Below are positions 7,554-16,096 of a stretch of DNA of 64,000 bases, one piece after another; position 1 is the first letter of the stretch; each line of letters begins with the position of its first letter. Source of the stretch: Pseudomonas sp. MWU13-2105. Lineage in GTDB: Bacteria; Pseudomonadota; Gammaproteobacteria; Pseudomonadales; Pseudomonadaceae. The translations under genes were made by a program, and so were the position numbers. The DNA lies in the NCBI RefSeq assembly GCF_023242315.1, contig NZ_JALLIY010000007.1:1-64000 (forward strand), read 5' to 3'. Below the pieces are notes generated by a model that searched no databases, was not told the origin of the DNA, and saw only the letters and a program-made list of their open reading frames with translations.

Positions 7554-7837
7554 TGGCTGGTGACGCGCTGATCATGTTCCTCGAAGGCGGCGGTCAGTTT
7601 TTCGTTGAAGCGGATCGGTTTGGCCAATGCATTGAAGAAGACTTCGGAGTCTCTGCTATTCAGGCTCATGGCTTCGTGCTCATGAATGGTTTTTTCAGCA
7701 TGAGCCAACGCACTGGTCAGTATGAAATTACTGACGGTCTTGCCTTCAAAGCTCGCGGCGCGCTCCAGCGTATTCTTGGCGCTGGGCTTCAGCCGGAGAT
7801 TGATACGGTCCTGTCTGGTGTCTGTAGCGACGCCCAT
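7550..7837 (-). CDS. DUF1778 ribbon-helix-helix antitoxin, TacA-like
   Basis: The 95-residue protein has an N-terminal ribbon-helix-helix (RINLRLKPSAKNTLERAA, then GKTVSNFILTSALAHAE). Its C-terminal tail, FFNALAKPIRFNEKLTAAFEEH, is typical of the part that wraps and inhibits the GNAT toxin. It is the first gene of the operon. The complex probably represses its own promoter: a TTTGAC-N5-GTCAAA inverted repeat (7872-7888) lies about 35-50 bp upstream of the start. Confidence 0.85.
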   Translation of the reverse strand: MGVATDTRQDRINLRLKPSAKNTLERAASFEGKTVSNFILTSALAHAEKTIHEHEAMSLNSRDSEVFFNALAKPIRFNEKLTAAFEEHDQRVTSQ

Positions 7838-7871
7838 GATGAATTCCCCTCGGCGAAGTGGACAATATTGC

Positions 7872-7888
7872 TTTGACTGTACGTCAAA
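7872..7888. promoter_or_regulatory. Candidate autoregulatory operator of the TacTA-like operon
   Basis: A perfect inverted repeat TTTGAC-TGTAC-GTCAAA sits directly upstream of the DUF1778 gene. The minus strand carries a TTGACG -35-like box inside it. Ribbon-helix-helix antitoxins bind such short palindromes. The assignment is inference from position and symmetry. Confidence 0.45.
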
Positions 7889-8010
7889 ATGGTGCCTTTC
7901 TCAATGCGATGACACCGATGATCAACAGGCTGGCCGCTGCCGGATTGCATGTTGAGCTGCATATCGCTCAAGTCGCTTAAGCCGGCACACCTCCACACCT
8001 GCTCCGGCCT

Positions 8011-8052
8011 GAAACGACAAACCCCGCCAGGTGTGCGGGGTTTGTCGTTTCA
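8011..8052. terminator. Bidirectional intrinsic terminator
   Basis: A long near-perfect stem, GAAACGACAAACCCCGC / GCGGGGTTTGTCGTTTC, has a 7-nt loop, with A-rich and T-rich flanks. It lies just downstream of the small minus-strand gene at 8075-8263. Confidence 0.75.
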
Positions 8053-8074
8053 CAAGTCTGTCACTGCCAGGCGT

Positions 8075-8263
8075 TCAGGACGCCTGCATCTCGCGTTTCT
8101 TCTCGAGGGTTTCCAGCTCGTTCTTATAATTATGAGCGTCGGTCTCGTTGTGAAACATGCCTACCAGGAGGTCCTGCTGGTGTACATCCCAGATTCGAAT
8201 GCCGTGGGCAACGCCTTCATGGGACATGTGTGCATCATCGCGTTCGGTTACTTTTACGGTCAT
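8075..8263 (-). CDS. Small conserved hypothetical protein
   Basis: The start chosen is the ATG at 8263 (MTVKVTERDDAHMSHEG), which has GGAG about 10 nt upstream. A longer version would begin at the ATG at 8326 and add 21 residues. The 62-residue product ends in a Lys/Glu-rich helix (YKNELETLEKKREMQ). I recall similar short Pseudomonas proteins with a GIRIWD..QQDLLVGMF core, but no function is known. It is followed by a strong terminator. Confidence 0.55.
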   Translation of the reverse strand: MTVKVTERDDAHMSHEGVAHGIRIWDVHQQDLLVGMFHNETDAHNYKNELETLEKKREMQAS

Positions 8264-8583
8264 CTGCAAGCTCCAGTCTCTGTTGAACTGCGGCAACGCG
8301 TCGCAGGCCTCTGTTATATGATTCATTAGCCTCCTACGTAAATCGGTAACGGACGGAATTTATTTTTGCAGGAAGTGCAATAATGGCCGAAGGCCCGGAT
8401 TGCGTGGGTTTGCGCCTTTCGGGCGGGAGTTTTCTGACAAAAGTTTCATCTTGGCTGCGCTGCAAAACAGCGTCCCAGACACTTGCGAGCGTGGTTAGGG
8501 TAAGAGGACGGTGGTGAATCTCAGGTCGCTATCGCTGGCAAGCCAGCTCCTACAGAAGCGTGGCGCAGGTTTTATCGTGGACA
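8264..8583. other. Intergenic region with a REP-like unit
   Basis: No gene is supported. At 8528-8555 there is a REP-type unit (ATCGCTGGCAAGCCAGCTCC) of the same kind as those at 26705 and 26770. Confidence 0.5.
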
Positions 8584-8614
8584 TAAAAAAGCCCCGCGTT
8601 CGCGGGGCTCTTTC
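8584..8614 (-). terminator. Terminator of the purM-purN-DUF3108 operon
   Basis: On the minus strand GAGCCCCGCG-AA-CGCGGGGCTTTTTT forms a GC-rich hairpin with a U-tract. It lies 13 nt beyond the DUF3108 stop. Confidence 0.8.
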
Positions 8615-8626
8615 TGGGCGCTTGAA

Positions 8627-9340
8627 TCAGCTGCCCTTGACCTCTTTGCCGGCCACGGTGCCTTCCTGGAGCATGATGTTGTACTCCTTGCCGTCGGTTT
8701 CCACCTGTTGCAGGCGGACCAGCAGGTAATCCCAATCCTTGGCGAACCACATCACGGTAGTGCGCTTGTTCTGCGTCGGGTCGCGCACGCGCTCGACCTT
8801 GATCGCATCCACCGAGCCAGCCTTGGTGCTGACGGTCTCAGGGCCCAGCACCCGGAAGTCGTAGGTGTCGGTGTCGGTGCCTTCGACCACCTGGTAGCTC
8901 ATGCTTTTCTTGCCGGCCGCGACATCACGTTGCAGGGCCAACTGATAAGTCGACTTGTCGAGCATGCCGCTGTTCAGAGGCACCTTGACCGGATCACCGC
9001 GATCGCTGCCGGTGACCATCTTCGACGCCCAGTCGAAGTCCAGGTTGATCTTCTTCGCCTTGCCCAGGCCGCCACGTTCGAAGTTGTAGCTCTGTGGCAA
9101 CAGGGTGTCCTTTTCGAGGCGGATGGTGCTTTCCTCGGTCAGGCTGGCGATCATCATGGAAGCCTTGAAACTCAAGGTCCAGGTGCCGTTATCGTTTTTC
9201 GACAGGCTGCGCTCGGCCGAACCGCTCATGGGCAGTTGTTTCCAGTCGGCGGTATAGCTGGCGGAGAAAGGTTGAAGATCCGCTGCTTGCACTGCCGGCA
9301 AGGCGAGCAGGGTAAGGGCGAAGAGCAGGGCACGACGCAT
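8627..9340 (-). CDS. DUF3108 periplasmic protein
   Basis: The 237-residue protein carries a classical signal peptide (MRRALLFALTLLALPAVQA, cleaved before ADLQPF). The mature part is a beta-rich DUF3108 domain, recognisable by FSASYTADWKQLPMSGSAE, the central SYNFERGGLGKAKK segment and the C-terminal KRTTVMWFAKDWDYLLVRLQQ. It is presumably periplasmic or cell-envelope associated, and the biochemical role is unknown. Its AGGAG ribosome-binding site overlaps the purN stop codon (TAGGAG), so it is translated as the third gene of the purMN operon. This pairing is conserved in pseudomonads as far as I recall. Confidence 0.8.
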   Translation of the reverse strand: MRRALLFALTLLALPAVQAADLQPFSASYTADWKQLPMSGSAERSLSKNDNGTWTLSFKASMMIASLTEESTIRLEKDTLLPQSYNFERGGLGKAKKINLDFDWASKMVTGSDRGDPVKVPLNSGMLDKSTYQLALQRDVAAGKKSMSYQVVEGTDTDTYDFRVLGPETVSTKAGSVDAIKVERVRDPTQNKRTTVMWFAKDWDYLLVRLQQVETDGKEYNIMLQEGTVAGKEVKGS

Positions 9341-9348
9341 AAAATCTC

Positions 9349-10011
9349 CTAGGTTCGAATCATTTGGCCGCTGGCCGCAAGTAATTGACCGTCCAACAAT
9401 GCACCCTGTTCGCCCAGGACCAAACGCCCCTCGGCAAACCAGCGTACCGCCAGCGGATAAATCCTGTGTTCCTGGGTGTGGACCCGTTGCGCCAGACTCT
9501 GCGCGGTATCGTCAGACTCTACCGTAACCACAGCCTGTACGACCAGAGGCCCGCCATCGAGTTCCTCGGTGACGAAGTGCACGCTGCAGCCATGTTCCCG
9601 ATCACCGGCTTCCAGCGCGCGCTGGTGGGTGTGCAGGCCTTTGTACTTGGGCAGGAGAGAGGGGTGGATATTCAGCAGGCGCCCTTGATAGTGGCGGACG
9701 AAGTCAGCGCTGAGAATGCGCATGAAGCCGGCCAGCACCACCAGTTGCGGATTGAAGGCGTCGATCAGTTCGATCAGCGCGGTATCGAAGGCTTCGCGAC
9801 CGTCGAAGGCCTTGTGGTCCAGGGTGCGGGTTTCGATTCCCGCGTCCCGGGCACGTTGCAGGCCGTAGGCGTCGGCGCGGTTGGAGATCACCGCGGCGAT
9901 GCGGGCCGGATTTTCACCGGTCCGCACGTTGTCGATCAGGGCCTGCAAGTTGCTGCCGGTACCGGACAGCAACACCACGACGTTACAGGTCGAGGTCATC
10001 GGCTCGGACAT
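9349..10011 (-). CDS. purN: Phosphoribosylglycinamide formyltransferase
   Basis: PurN transfers a formyl group from 10-formyl-THF to GAR in step 3 of purine synthesis. The 220-residue protein shows the N-terminal VVVLLSGTGSNLQALID phosphate-binding loop. The catalytic motif reads LLNIHPSLLPKYKGLHTH (His in NIHPS), followed by GCSVHFVTEELDGGP. The start at 10011 overlaps the purM stop by one base (TGATG), so the two are coupled. The longer upstream frame is purM sequence and was discarded. Confidence 0.95.
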   Translation of the reverse strand: MSEPMTSTCNVVVLLSGTGSNLQALIDNVRTGENPARIAAVISNRADAYGLQRARDAGIETRTLDHKAFDGREAFDTALIELIDAFNPQLVVLAGFMRILSADFVRHYQGRLLNIHPSLLPKYKGLHTHQRALEAGDREHGCSVHFVTEELDGGPLVVQAVVTVESDDTAQSLAQRVHTQEHRIYPLAVRWFAEGRLVLGEQGALLDGQLLAASGQMIRT

Positions 10012-11069
10012 CAGTGGGCCTTGAGGTTCTTCAGCTCGACCTGGGCTGCACCTTCGGCGGCGGTGGCGATCTGGCCGATGACCCATGGCTGCTCGCCGGC
10101 TTCGCGCAGGACCTTCAGGGCTGCTTCGACGTGTTCCTGGGCGACGCAGATGACCATGCCGACGCCGCAGTTCAGCACGCGGTGCATCTCGGTTTCATTG
10201 ACGTTGCCTTTTTCCTGCAGCCAGTCGAAGACCGCTGGACGCTGCCAGCTGGCCACGTCGACCACGGCCTGGGCGCCTTCAGGCAGCACCCGCGGGATGT
10301 TGTCGAGCAGGCCGCCGCCGGTGATGTGGGCCATGGCCTTGACTGCGCCGGTGTCCTTGATCAGCTTGAGCAGGGGCTTGACGTAGATGCGGGTCGGCGC
10401 CATCAGCAGGTCGGTCAGCGGCTTGCCGTCGAGCTGGATGGTTTCGATGTCGGCACCCGACACTTCGATGATCTTGCGGATCAGCGAGTAGCCGTTGGAG
10501 TGCGGGCCGGAAGACGGCAGGGCGAGCAGGGCATCGCCGGCCGCGACTTTCGAGCCGTCGATGATCTCGGCTTTTTCCACCACGCCGACGCAGAAACCGG
10601 CCAGGTCGTAGTCCTCGCCTTCGTACATGCCCGGCATTTCAGCGGTTTCGCCGCCTACCAGGGAGCAGCCGGCCAGTTCGCAGCCGGCGCCGATGCCGGT
10701 GACCACCTGGGCGGCGGTGTCGACATTGAGCTTGCCAGTGGCGTAGTAATCGAGGAAGAACAACGGTTCGGCACCGCAGACCACCAGGTCGTTCACGCAC
10801 ATGGCCACCAGGTCGATGCCGATGCTGTCATGCTTGTTCAGGTTCAGCGCCAGGCGCAGCTTGGTGCCGACGCCGTCGGTGCCGGAGACCAGGACCGGCT
10901 GCTTGTAACCGGCCGGGATCTCGCAGAGGGCGCCGAAACCGCCCAGGCCGCCCATGACTTCCGGGCGCGCAGTGCGCTTGGCCACGCTCTTGATGCGTTC
11001 GACCAATGCTTCACCGGCGTCGATGTCTACACCGGCGTCCTTGTAGCTCAGGGAGGGTTGCTTGCTCAT
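10011..11069 (-). CDS. purM: Phosphoribosylformylglycinamidine cyclo-ligase (AIR synthetase)
   Basis: PurM closes the imidazole ring of AIR using ATP, in step 5 of purine synthesis. The 352-residue length is typical. Visible motifs are the N-terminal [20 protein letters not shown], the ATP-binding [14 protein letters not shown], then [21 protein letters not shown], and [11 protein letters not shown]. The ATG at 11069 is chosen because the frame upstream of it is non-conserved intergenic sequence. It heads the purM-purN-DUF3108 operon and is divergent from the DUF2066 gene. Confidence 0.95.
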   Translation of the reverse strand: MSKQPSLSYKDAGVDIDAGEALVERIKSVAKRTARPEVMGGLGGFGALCEIPAGYKQPVLVSGTDGVGTKLRLALNLNKHDSIGIDLVAMCVNDLVVCGAEPLFFLDYYATGKLNVDTAAQVVTGIGAGCELAGCSLVGGETAEMPGMYEGEDYDLAGFCVGVVEKAEIIDGSKVAAGDALLALPSSGPHSNGYSLIRKIIEVSGADIETIQLDGKPLTDLLMAPTRIYVKPLLKLIKDTGAVKAMAHITGGGLLDNIPRVLPEGAQAVVDVASWQRPAVFDWLQEKGNVNETEMHRVLNCGVGMVICVAQEHVEAALKVLREAGEQPWVIGQIATAAEGAAQVELKNLKAH

Positions 11070-11446
11070 GATCCAGGCCTTTAGGGGGGATTCAGGGGGT
11101 ATCGACCGGCAGCGCTTGGGCTTGCTGGGGAACACGAACGGGTTCGGGTTTCCCTGGGGCCTGATGCTCGCCGGTCTGCGAAGGCGCGCGATTTTATCAG
11201 GCTTGGGCAGCAGCGGCCATCCTCGGGCCGACGGCAGGGTCATATCGTGTTAAAAAAATCCCCGTGCACTCGTGCTGGCCGCCATTGACCAGGCTGTATA
11301 AGGTATAGCCCTTGCCCCGCGATCTTTATGACGGGGGAAAACTTTTCAGTGATTGTGTGAATAATGGCACTGCGCCGTGGTCTCCTAAGCCTGTCGTCTA
11401 TTCATGCGGTCATTACCTGCCGCTTTCTGTCCGTCGGGAATTTTTC
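11070..11446. other. Divergent promoter region between purM and the DUF2066 gene
   Basis: No gene is supported in these 377 bp. The region should hold the purM promoter on the minus strand, where pseudomonads commonly have purine control, and the promoter of the plus-strand operon. I could not fix either promoter confidently. Confidence 0.4.
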
Positions 11447-12505
11447 ATGCGTCTGATCAAATTATTGAGTGCCGGCTGTCTTTCCCTGTTGAGCCTGGCG
11501 ATCCACGCGCAAACCCTGAATGGCTTGTACCAGGTACGCGAACCGGTCAGCAGCCAGACCCCGGATGAACGCAACCAGGCCACCCAGCGGGCCCTGGAAA
11601 CCCTGGTGTTGCGCCTGACCGGCGATCCCAAGGCGCTGCAGAGCCCCGGCCTGGCCGAGGTGCGCAAGGACCCGCAGCAAATCATCAGCCAGTACGGCTA
11701 TGACGCCGGGCCGCCGGAAAGCCTGCAGGTGGATTTCGACCCGGTGAGCACTGATCGCGCCCTGCGGGGGGCCGGGCTGGCGCTGTGGGGCAGCAACCGG
11801 CCGGCGATTCTCGGTTGGTGGCTGAATGATTCGACCGAGGGGTCGAACCTGGTCGGTGACGGTCAGGCGGCCGCCGAGCCGCTGCGCCGCGCGGCGCAAC
11901 ACCGTGGCCTGCCGCTGCGTCTGCCATTGGCCGACCTGGATGAGCAGATCGTGGCCACCGCGAAGAACCTTGAAGGCAGCGATGCCTCGCCGTTGCACGC
12001 CGTGTCCGAGCGCTACGGCGCCGATGCGCTGCTGGCGGTGCATGCCCATGAAGACGGCGGGCAGTGGCAGGCGAAATGGCGTCTGTGGCTGGGCGACCAG
12101 AAGGAGCAGGGCACGGCCCAGGGCACCGATGGCGCGGCGCTGGCGGATGCCGTGCTGTTGGCGGTGAGTGAGCGCCTGGCACCGCGCTTTGCGGCCAAGC
12201 CCGGGGCTGCCACCGAGCAACTGCTGGAAGTGCAGGGCATGACCCTGGAGCGTTACGCGGCGCTGGAGCATCTGCTCGAACCTTTTGGTGCTCGGCCGCA
12301 AAGCGTGGACGGCGACCGGATCGTCTATCAGGTCAGCGGCAGTGCCGAGCAGTTGCGCGCGCAACTGGGGTTGGCGAAGTTGCAGGAAGTCCCGGCGGGC
12401 GAAGCTTCGCCGGCGCTGGCCGCCAGTGCTCCGCCAGTTGCACCTGGGGTCGCGGCACCTGTTGCACCGACGCCGACGCCCGCGCAGTTGCGTTTCCGTT
12501 GGTAG
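11447..12505 (+). CDS. DUF2066 secreted/periplasmic protein
   Basis: The 352-residue protein begins at the ATG at 11447 with a signal peptide (MRLIKLLSAGCLSLLSLAIHAQ). The DUF2066 domain follows: LNGLYQVREPVSSQTPDERNQ, then ALETLVLRLTGDPKAL, with the later PAILGWWLND segment. The C-terminus is Pro/Ala-rich and low complexity. The function is unknown. It lies between purM and a PerM-type permease, an arrangement that is conserved in Pseudomonas. The longer upstream frame was rejected because it has no signal-like or conserved sequence. Confidence 0.8.
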   Translation: MRLIKLLSAGCLSLLSLAIHAQTLNGLYQVREPVSSQTPDERNQATQRALETLVLRLTGDPKALQSPGLAEVRKDPQQIISQYGYDAGPPESLQVDFDPVSTDRALRGAGLALWGSNRPAILGWWLNDSTEGSNLVGDGQAAAEPLRRAAQHRGLPLRLPLADLDEQIVATAKNLEGSDASPLHAVSERYGADALLAVHAHEDGGQWQAKWRLWLGDQKEQGTAQGTDGAALADAVLLAVSERLAPRFAAKPGAATEQLLEVQGMTLERYAALEHLLEPFGARPQSVDGDRIVYQVSGSAEQLRAQLGLAKLQEVPAGEASPALAASAPPVAPGVAAPVAPTPTPAQLRFRW

Positions 12506-12553
12506 TTTTCGGTTCTATCGAATTTCTTTCTATATATAAGGCAGAGGTCGTCC

Positions 12554-13627
12554 ATGACCGACACACGTCGATGGTTCTGGTTGGGCGCGGCGATCCTGCT
12601 GTGCGTGTTCGTGTACCTGTTGCACCCGATACTCTCGCCGTTCCTGGTGAGCTTGCTGCTGGCCTATATGTTCGATCCGGTGGTCGACCGCCTGGAAAAG
12701 CTCGGGATGTCCCGGACCTGGGGCGTGGTCTCGGTGTTCGCGCTGTTTATCCTGGTGTTGATGGCCTTGCTGCTGGTGCTGGTGCCGATGTTGGCCAAGC
12801 AGTTCTTCCGCCTGTATGAACTGGCGCCGCAGATGCTCGACTGGCTGCAGCACACGGCCATGCCCTGGGCCCAGCACAAATTCGGCCTGGCCGACGGTTT
12901 CTGGAAGTTCGACAAGGTCAAGGCGGCCATCAGCGAGCACATGGGCCAGACCACCGACATCGTCGGCGTGGTGCTGTCCCAGGCGACGGCCTCGGGCCTG
13001 GCGCTGATCGGCTTTGCGGCGAACCTGTTGCTGGTGCCCGTGGTGAGTTTCTACCTGCTGCGGGACTGGGACCTGATGATGGCGAAGATCCGCAGCCTGC
13101 TGCCCCGTGACCGTGAGGAACGTATCGTTTCCCTGGCGGGTGAGTGTCATGACGTACTGGGTGCGTTCATGCGCGGCCAGTTGCTGGTGATGCTGGCGTT
13201 GGGGGTGATCTATGCCGGTGGCCTGATGCTGGTCGGCCTGGAGCTGGGCCTGTTGATCGGCCTGCTGGCCGGGCTGGCGGCGATTGTTCCTTACATGGGT
13301 TTCGTGATTGGCATCGGCGCGGCGATTGTTGCCGGCCTGTTCCAGTTTGGCGGCGACCTGTACCCGATGATCGGTATCGTCGTGGTGTTCATGATCGGCC
13401 AGGCCCTGGAAGGGATGGTGCTCACCCCGCTATTGGTCGGCGACCGCATCGGCCTGCACCCGGTGGCGGTGATCTTCGCGATCCTCGCCGGCGGTGAGCT
13501 GTTCGGTTTCACCGGCGTATTGCTGGCCCTGCCGGTGGCCGCGGTGATCATGGTGTTGGTGCGGCATATGCACGATCTGTACAAAAGTTCGGACATGTAC
13601 GCTGGCCAGGAAGACCCCGATCTCTGA
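12554..13627 (+). CDS. AI-2E/PerM family permease
   Basis: The 357-residue inner-membrane protein has about eight hydrophobic segments. It opens with WFWLGAAILLCVFVYLLHPILSPF, and the hallmark LLAYMFDPVVDRLEKLGMSR loop follows. The central VVSFYLLRDWDLMMAKI and the C-terminal LLALPVAAVIMVLVRHMHDLY are also typical of the PerM/TqsA family. Members export small molecules or work as ion antiporters. The substrate here cannot be told from sequence. It lies 48 bp after the DUF2066 gene, likely co-transcribed. Confidence 0.85.
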   Translation: MTDTRRWFWLGAAILLCVFVYLLHPILSPFLVSLLLAYMFDPVVDRLEKLGMSRTWGVVSVFALFILVLMALLLVLVPMLAKQFFRLYELAPQMLDWLQHTAMPWAQHKFGLADGFWKFDKVKAAISEHMGQTTDIVGVVLSQATASGLALIGFAANLLLVPVVSFYLLRDWDLMMAKIRSLLPRDREERIVSLAGECHDVLGAFMRGQLLVMLALGVIYAGGLMLVGLELGLLIGLLAGLAAIVPYMGFVIGIGAAIVAGLFQFGGDLYPMIGIVVVFMIGQALEGMVLTPLLVGDRIGLHPVAVIFAILAGGELFGFTGVLLALPVAAVIMVLVRHMHDLYKSSDMYAGQEDPDL

Positions 13628-13751
13628 ACGGCGCGCGCAAACCTTTGATTTTGCTTGTGGTCTGTTGCATTGTGCACCCAGCCTCACGGGTATAAACTTT
13701 GCAAACTTTACACAGAGGCCACTAACGGTTCCCGGTAACCGTTCAGTCAGC

Positions 13752-14456
13752 ATGAAACCGATTCAGCTGCCCCTAGGTGTGCGTCTGCGTGATGACGCCA
13801 CCTTCATCAACTACTACCCAGGCGCCAATGCCGCTGCACTCGGCTATGTCGAGCGGCTATGCGAAGCCGACGCCGGGTGGACCGAAAGCCTGATCTACCT
13901 CTGGGGCAAGGACGGCGTGGGGCGTACCCACCTGTTGCAGGCGGCTTGCCTGCGCTTCGAGCAGATGGGGGAGCCAGCGGTGTACCTGCCGTTGGCGGAG
14001 TTGATGGACCGTGGGGTCGAGTTGCTCGATAACCTAGAGCAGTACGAGCTGGTGTGCCTGGATGACCTGCAAGTGGTCGCCGGGCGCGCCGATTGGGAAG
14101 AGGCGTTGTTTCACCTGTTCAACCGTCTGCGTGACAGCGGGCGACGCCTGCTGATTGCCGCCTCGACTTCGCCGCGTGAACTGCCGGTCAAGCTGGCCGA
14201 CCTGAAATCGCGCCTGACCCTGGCACTGATTTTCCAGATGCGCCCGCTCTCGGATGAAGACAAGCTGCGGGCTTTGCAACTGCGTGCTTCAAGACGCGGC
14301 CTGCATTTGACCGACGAAGTAGGGCATTTCATCCTGACCCGTGGTACCCGCAGCATGAGCGCCCTGTTCGAATTGCTCGAACGGCTCGATCAGGCCTCAT
14401 TACAGGCCCAGCGCAAGCTCACCATCCCCTTTCTCAAAGAGACCCTGGGCTGGTAA
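13752..14456 (+). CDS. hda: DnaA regulatory inactivator Hda
   Basis: Hda is a DnaA-like AAA+ protein that works with the DNA-loaded beta clamp to stimulate ATP hydrolysis by DnaA and so prevent re-initiation. The 234-residue protein starts MKPIQLPLGVRL, which contains the clamp-binding QLPLGV motif near residues 5-10. The AAA+ core follows with an IYLWGKDGVGRTHLLQA Walker A, LVCLDDLQ Walker B and a C-terminal sensor helix region. Upstream in-frame codons from 13665 lack conservation, so the ATG at 13752 is preferred. Confidence 0.92.
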   Translation: MKPIQLPLGVRLRDDATFINYYPGANAAALGYVERLCEADAGWTESLIYLWGKDGVGRTHLLQAACLRFEQMGEPAVYLPLAELMDRGVELLDNLEQYELVCLDDLQVVAGRADWEEALFHLFNRLRDSGRRLLIAASTSPRELPVKLADLKSRLTLALIFQMRPLSDEDKLRALQLRASRRGLHLTDEVGHFILTRGTRSMSALFELLERLDQASLQAQRKLTIPFLKETLGW

Positions 14457-14667
14457 AACCGGGGCTTTCAGCGTTTTTTCGCCAAAATCCAGACGTCACA
14501 AAACCCACGCCGGAAGCTTTTTTCGGGCGTGCGAGAACCGTATGGGTATTAAGTCCTTAGATGTTTTCAAGAAACGACCGAGTCACATCTTGTTCCATAA
14601 AATTTGCAAATGAGGGTGATAGAGGGCATAGTCACGCCTCCTAACAAATTCAGCCACGGTCGTGCCC

Positions 14668-15303
14668 ATGCTAAATCGCTTCGCACCCCTCGTGCCTCTC
14701 GCACTTGTTACTCTGTTGTTCGGTTGCGCGGCGCATACGCCGGTTTCGCAACAACAGGTCGATAATTCGGTCAAAACCGCATCGGTTTCTGGCGTCAAAT
14801 CTTCGGCCGTACTGGACGACGAACTGGCCACGGAAAAGGAACTCGCCGAGTTCGCCGACGGTAAGCCTTACCAGCTGCCAGTTCTTGCCGACAGCATTCT
14901 CGAACGTGGCATGTCCCTGATCGGTACCCGTTACCGTTTTGGCGGCACCAACGAGAGTTCCGGCTTTGACTGCAGCGGCTTCATCGGTTATCTGTTCCGC
15001 GAGGAAGCCGGGCTCGACCTGCCGCGCTCCACCCGTGAGATGATCAACGTGAAGGCGCCGTTGGTAGCGCGTAACAAGCTCAAGCCGGGTGACCTGCTAT
15101 TCTTCGCCACCAATGGTCGTCGCGGGCGTGTCAGCCACGCCGGGATCTACCTGGGTGATGACCAGTTCATCCATTCCAGCAGCCGCCGCAGCGGAGGTGT
15201 CCGGATCGACAGCCTGGGCGACAGCTACTGGAGCAAGACCTTCATCGAAGCCAAGCGCGCCTTGGCGATGGCTCCGACCGTGGTCACCGCCAGCAACAAG
15301 TAA
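14668..15303 (+). CDS. NlpC/P60 family lipoprotein, peptidoglycan endopeptidase
   Basis: The 211-residue protein has a lipoprotein signal with lipobox LLFGC (Cys at about residue 20), so it should be anchored in the envelope. The C-terminal NlpC/P60 domain contains the catalytic Cys in GFDCSGFIGYLF, the His in VSHAGIYLGDDQFIH, and the flanking LPRSTREM and KPGDLLFFAT motifs. Family members cut D-Glu-gamma-mDAP bonds in peptide stems. A GTG at 14662 is an alternative start adding two residues. A paralogue follows immediately, suggesting tandem duplication. Confidence 0.9.
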   Translation: MLNRFAPLVPLALVTLLFGCAAHTPVSQQQVDNSVKTASVSGVKSSAVLDDELATEKELAEFADGKPYQLPVLADSILERGMSLIGTRYRFGGTNESSGFDCSGFIGYLFREEAGLDLPRSTREMINVKAPLVARNKLKPGDLLFFATNGRRGRVSHAGIYLGDDQFIHSSSRRSGGVRIDSLGDSYWSKTFIEAKRALAMAPTVVTASNK

Positions 15304-15404
15304 TCGCTTGGACGTTTTCAGCGCCATTGGCCTCGCTAATGGCTAAATGCCAGTTTCTGATGCTCGGCAAGCTGTACAAAAAACGTCCAAAGTTAAAGTG
15401 ATAC

Positions 15405-15432
15405 TTGAAGTTTGGCGTATAGCCGCTAGAAT
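15405..15432 (+). promoter_or_regulatory. Sigma70-type promoter upstream of the second NlpC/P60 gene
   Basis: TTGAAG (15405-15410), a 16-bp spacer, and TAGAAT (15427-15432) make a good sigma70 match. Transcription should start near 15440, about 95 nt before the gene, and would immediately enter the hairpin at 15461-15484. Confidence 0.55.
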
Positions 15433-15460
15433 CCTGACATATTGTTGAGTATCTGACCGC

Positions 15461-15488
15461 GCGAGCCTTGCTTGCGCGGTTTTGATTT
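15461..15488 (+). terminator. Terminator-like hairpin between promoter and gene
   Basis: CCGCGC-GAGCCTTGCTT-GCGCGG is followed by TTTTGATTT. It lies only about 20 nt after the predicted transcription start, so it may attenuate the NlpC/P60 gene or end a very short RNA. Confidence 0.5.
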
Positions 15489-15535
15489 CTCCACGCCACG
15501 GCAGAGAAAGCCGCATTCAGTCAGGATTTCTGCAC

Positions 15536-16072
15536 ATGTCGACCACGGCCCGTATTGCCTTGATAGCTTTCACCGCCTTGCTCGGTGCCTGTGCTGGCCA
15601 TGCGCCGCCGCCGCCAGCTCCGGTGGCTCGCCCCATGGTCTTCGCCTCCCCGCAACCCTCCTCGCCAGAAGCTGAAGACGTGCTGTTCCGCGCCTTGGGC
15701 CTGGTCGGCACGCCTTATCGCTGGGGCGGCAACACACCAGATTCGGGTTTTGATTGCAGTGGCCTGATCAGCTATGTGTATCGCGACATGGCTGGCATCA
15801 ACCTGCCGCGCTCGACTCGTGAGATGATTGTGATGCGCGCGCCGAACGTGCCGCAGAACGCCTTGCAGACCGGCGACCTGATCTTCTTCGCCACCAATGG
15901 CGGCTCCCAGGTCAGCCATGCCGGTATCTATGTCGGCGAAGGCCGTTTCGTCCATGCGCCGGCCACCGGCGGCACGGTGAAACTGGACAGCCTGTCCAAG
16001 ACCTATTGGCAACACGCCTACTTGAACGCCAAGCGCGTGTTGCCGGCCGGGCACCTGGCGAGCAACCCTTAG
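15536..16072 (+). CDS. NlpC/P60 family lipoprotein, second copy
   Basis: The 178-residue protein has a lipoprotein signal with lipobox LLGAC (Cys at about residue 19) and a short Pro-rich linker. The domain repeats the catalytic Cys motif GFDCSGLISYVY, the His motif VSHAGIYVGEGRFVH and LPRSTREM. It is shorter than the first copy because the N-terminal linker is reduced. Its probable role is peptide-stem endopeptidase activity in peptidoglycan turnover. The ATG at 15536 places the signal peptide at the N-terminus, and the upstream extension would bury it. Confidence 0.9.
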   Translation: MSTTARIALIAFTALLGACAGHAPPPPAPVARPMVFASPQPSSPEAEDVLFRALGLVGTPYRWGGNTPDSGFDCSGLISYVYRDMAGINLPRSTREMIVMRAPNVPQNALQTGDLIFFATNGGSQVSHAGIYVGEGRFVHAPATGGTVKLDSLSKTYWQHAYLNAKRVLPAGHLASNP

Positions 16073-16096
16073 TCAACGCATTCCCGCGAGGTTGTC

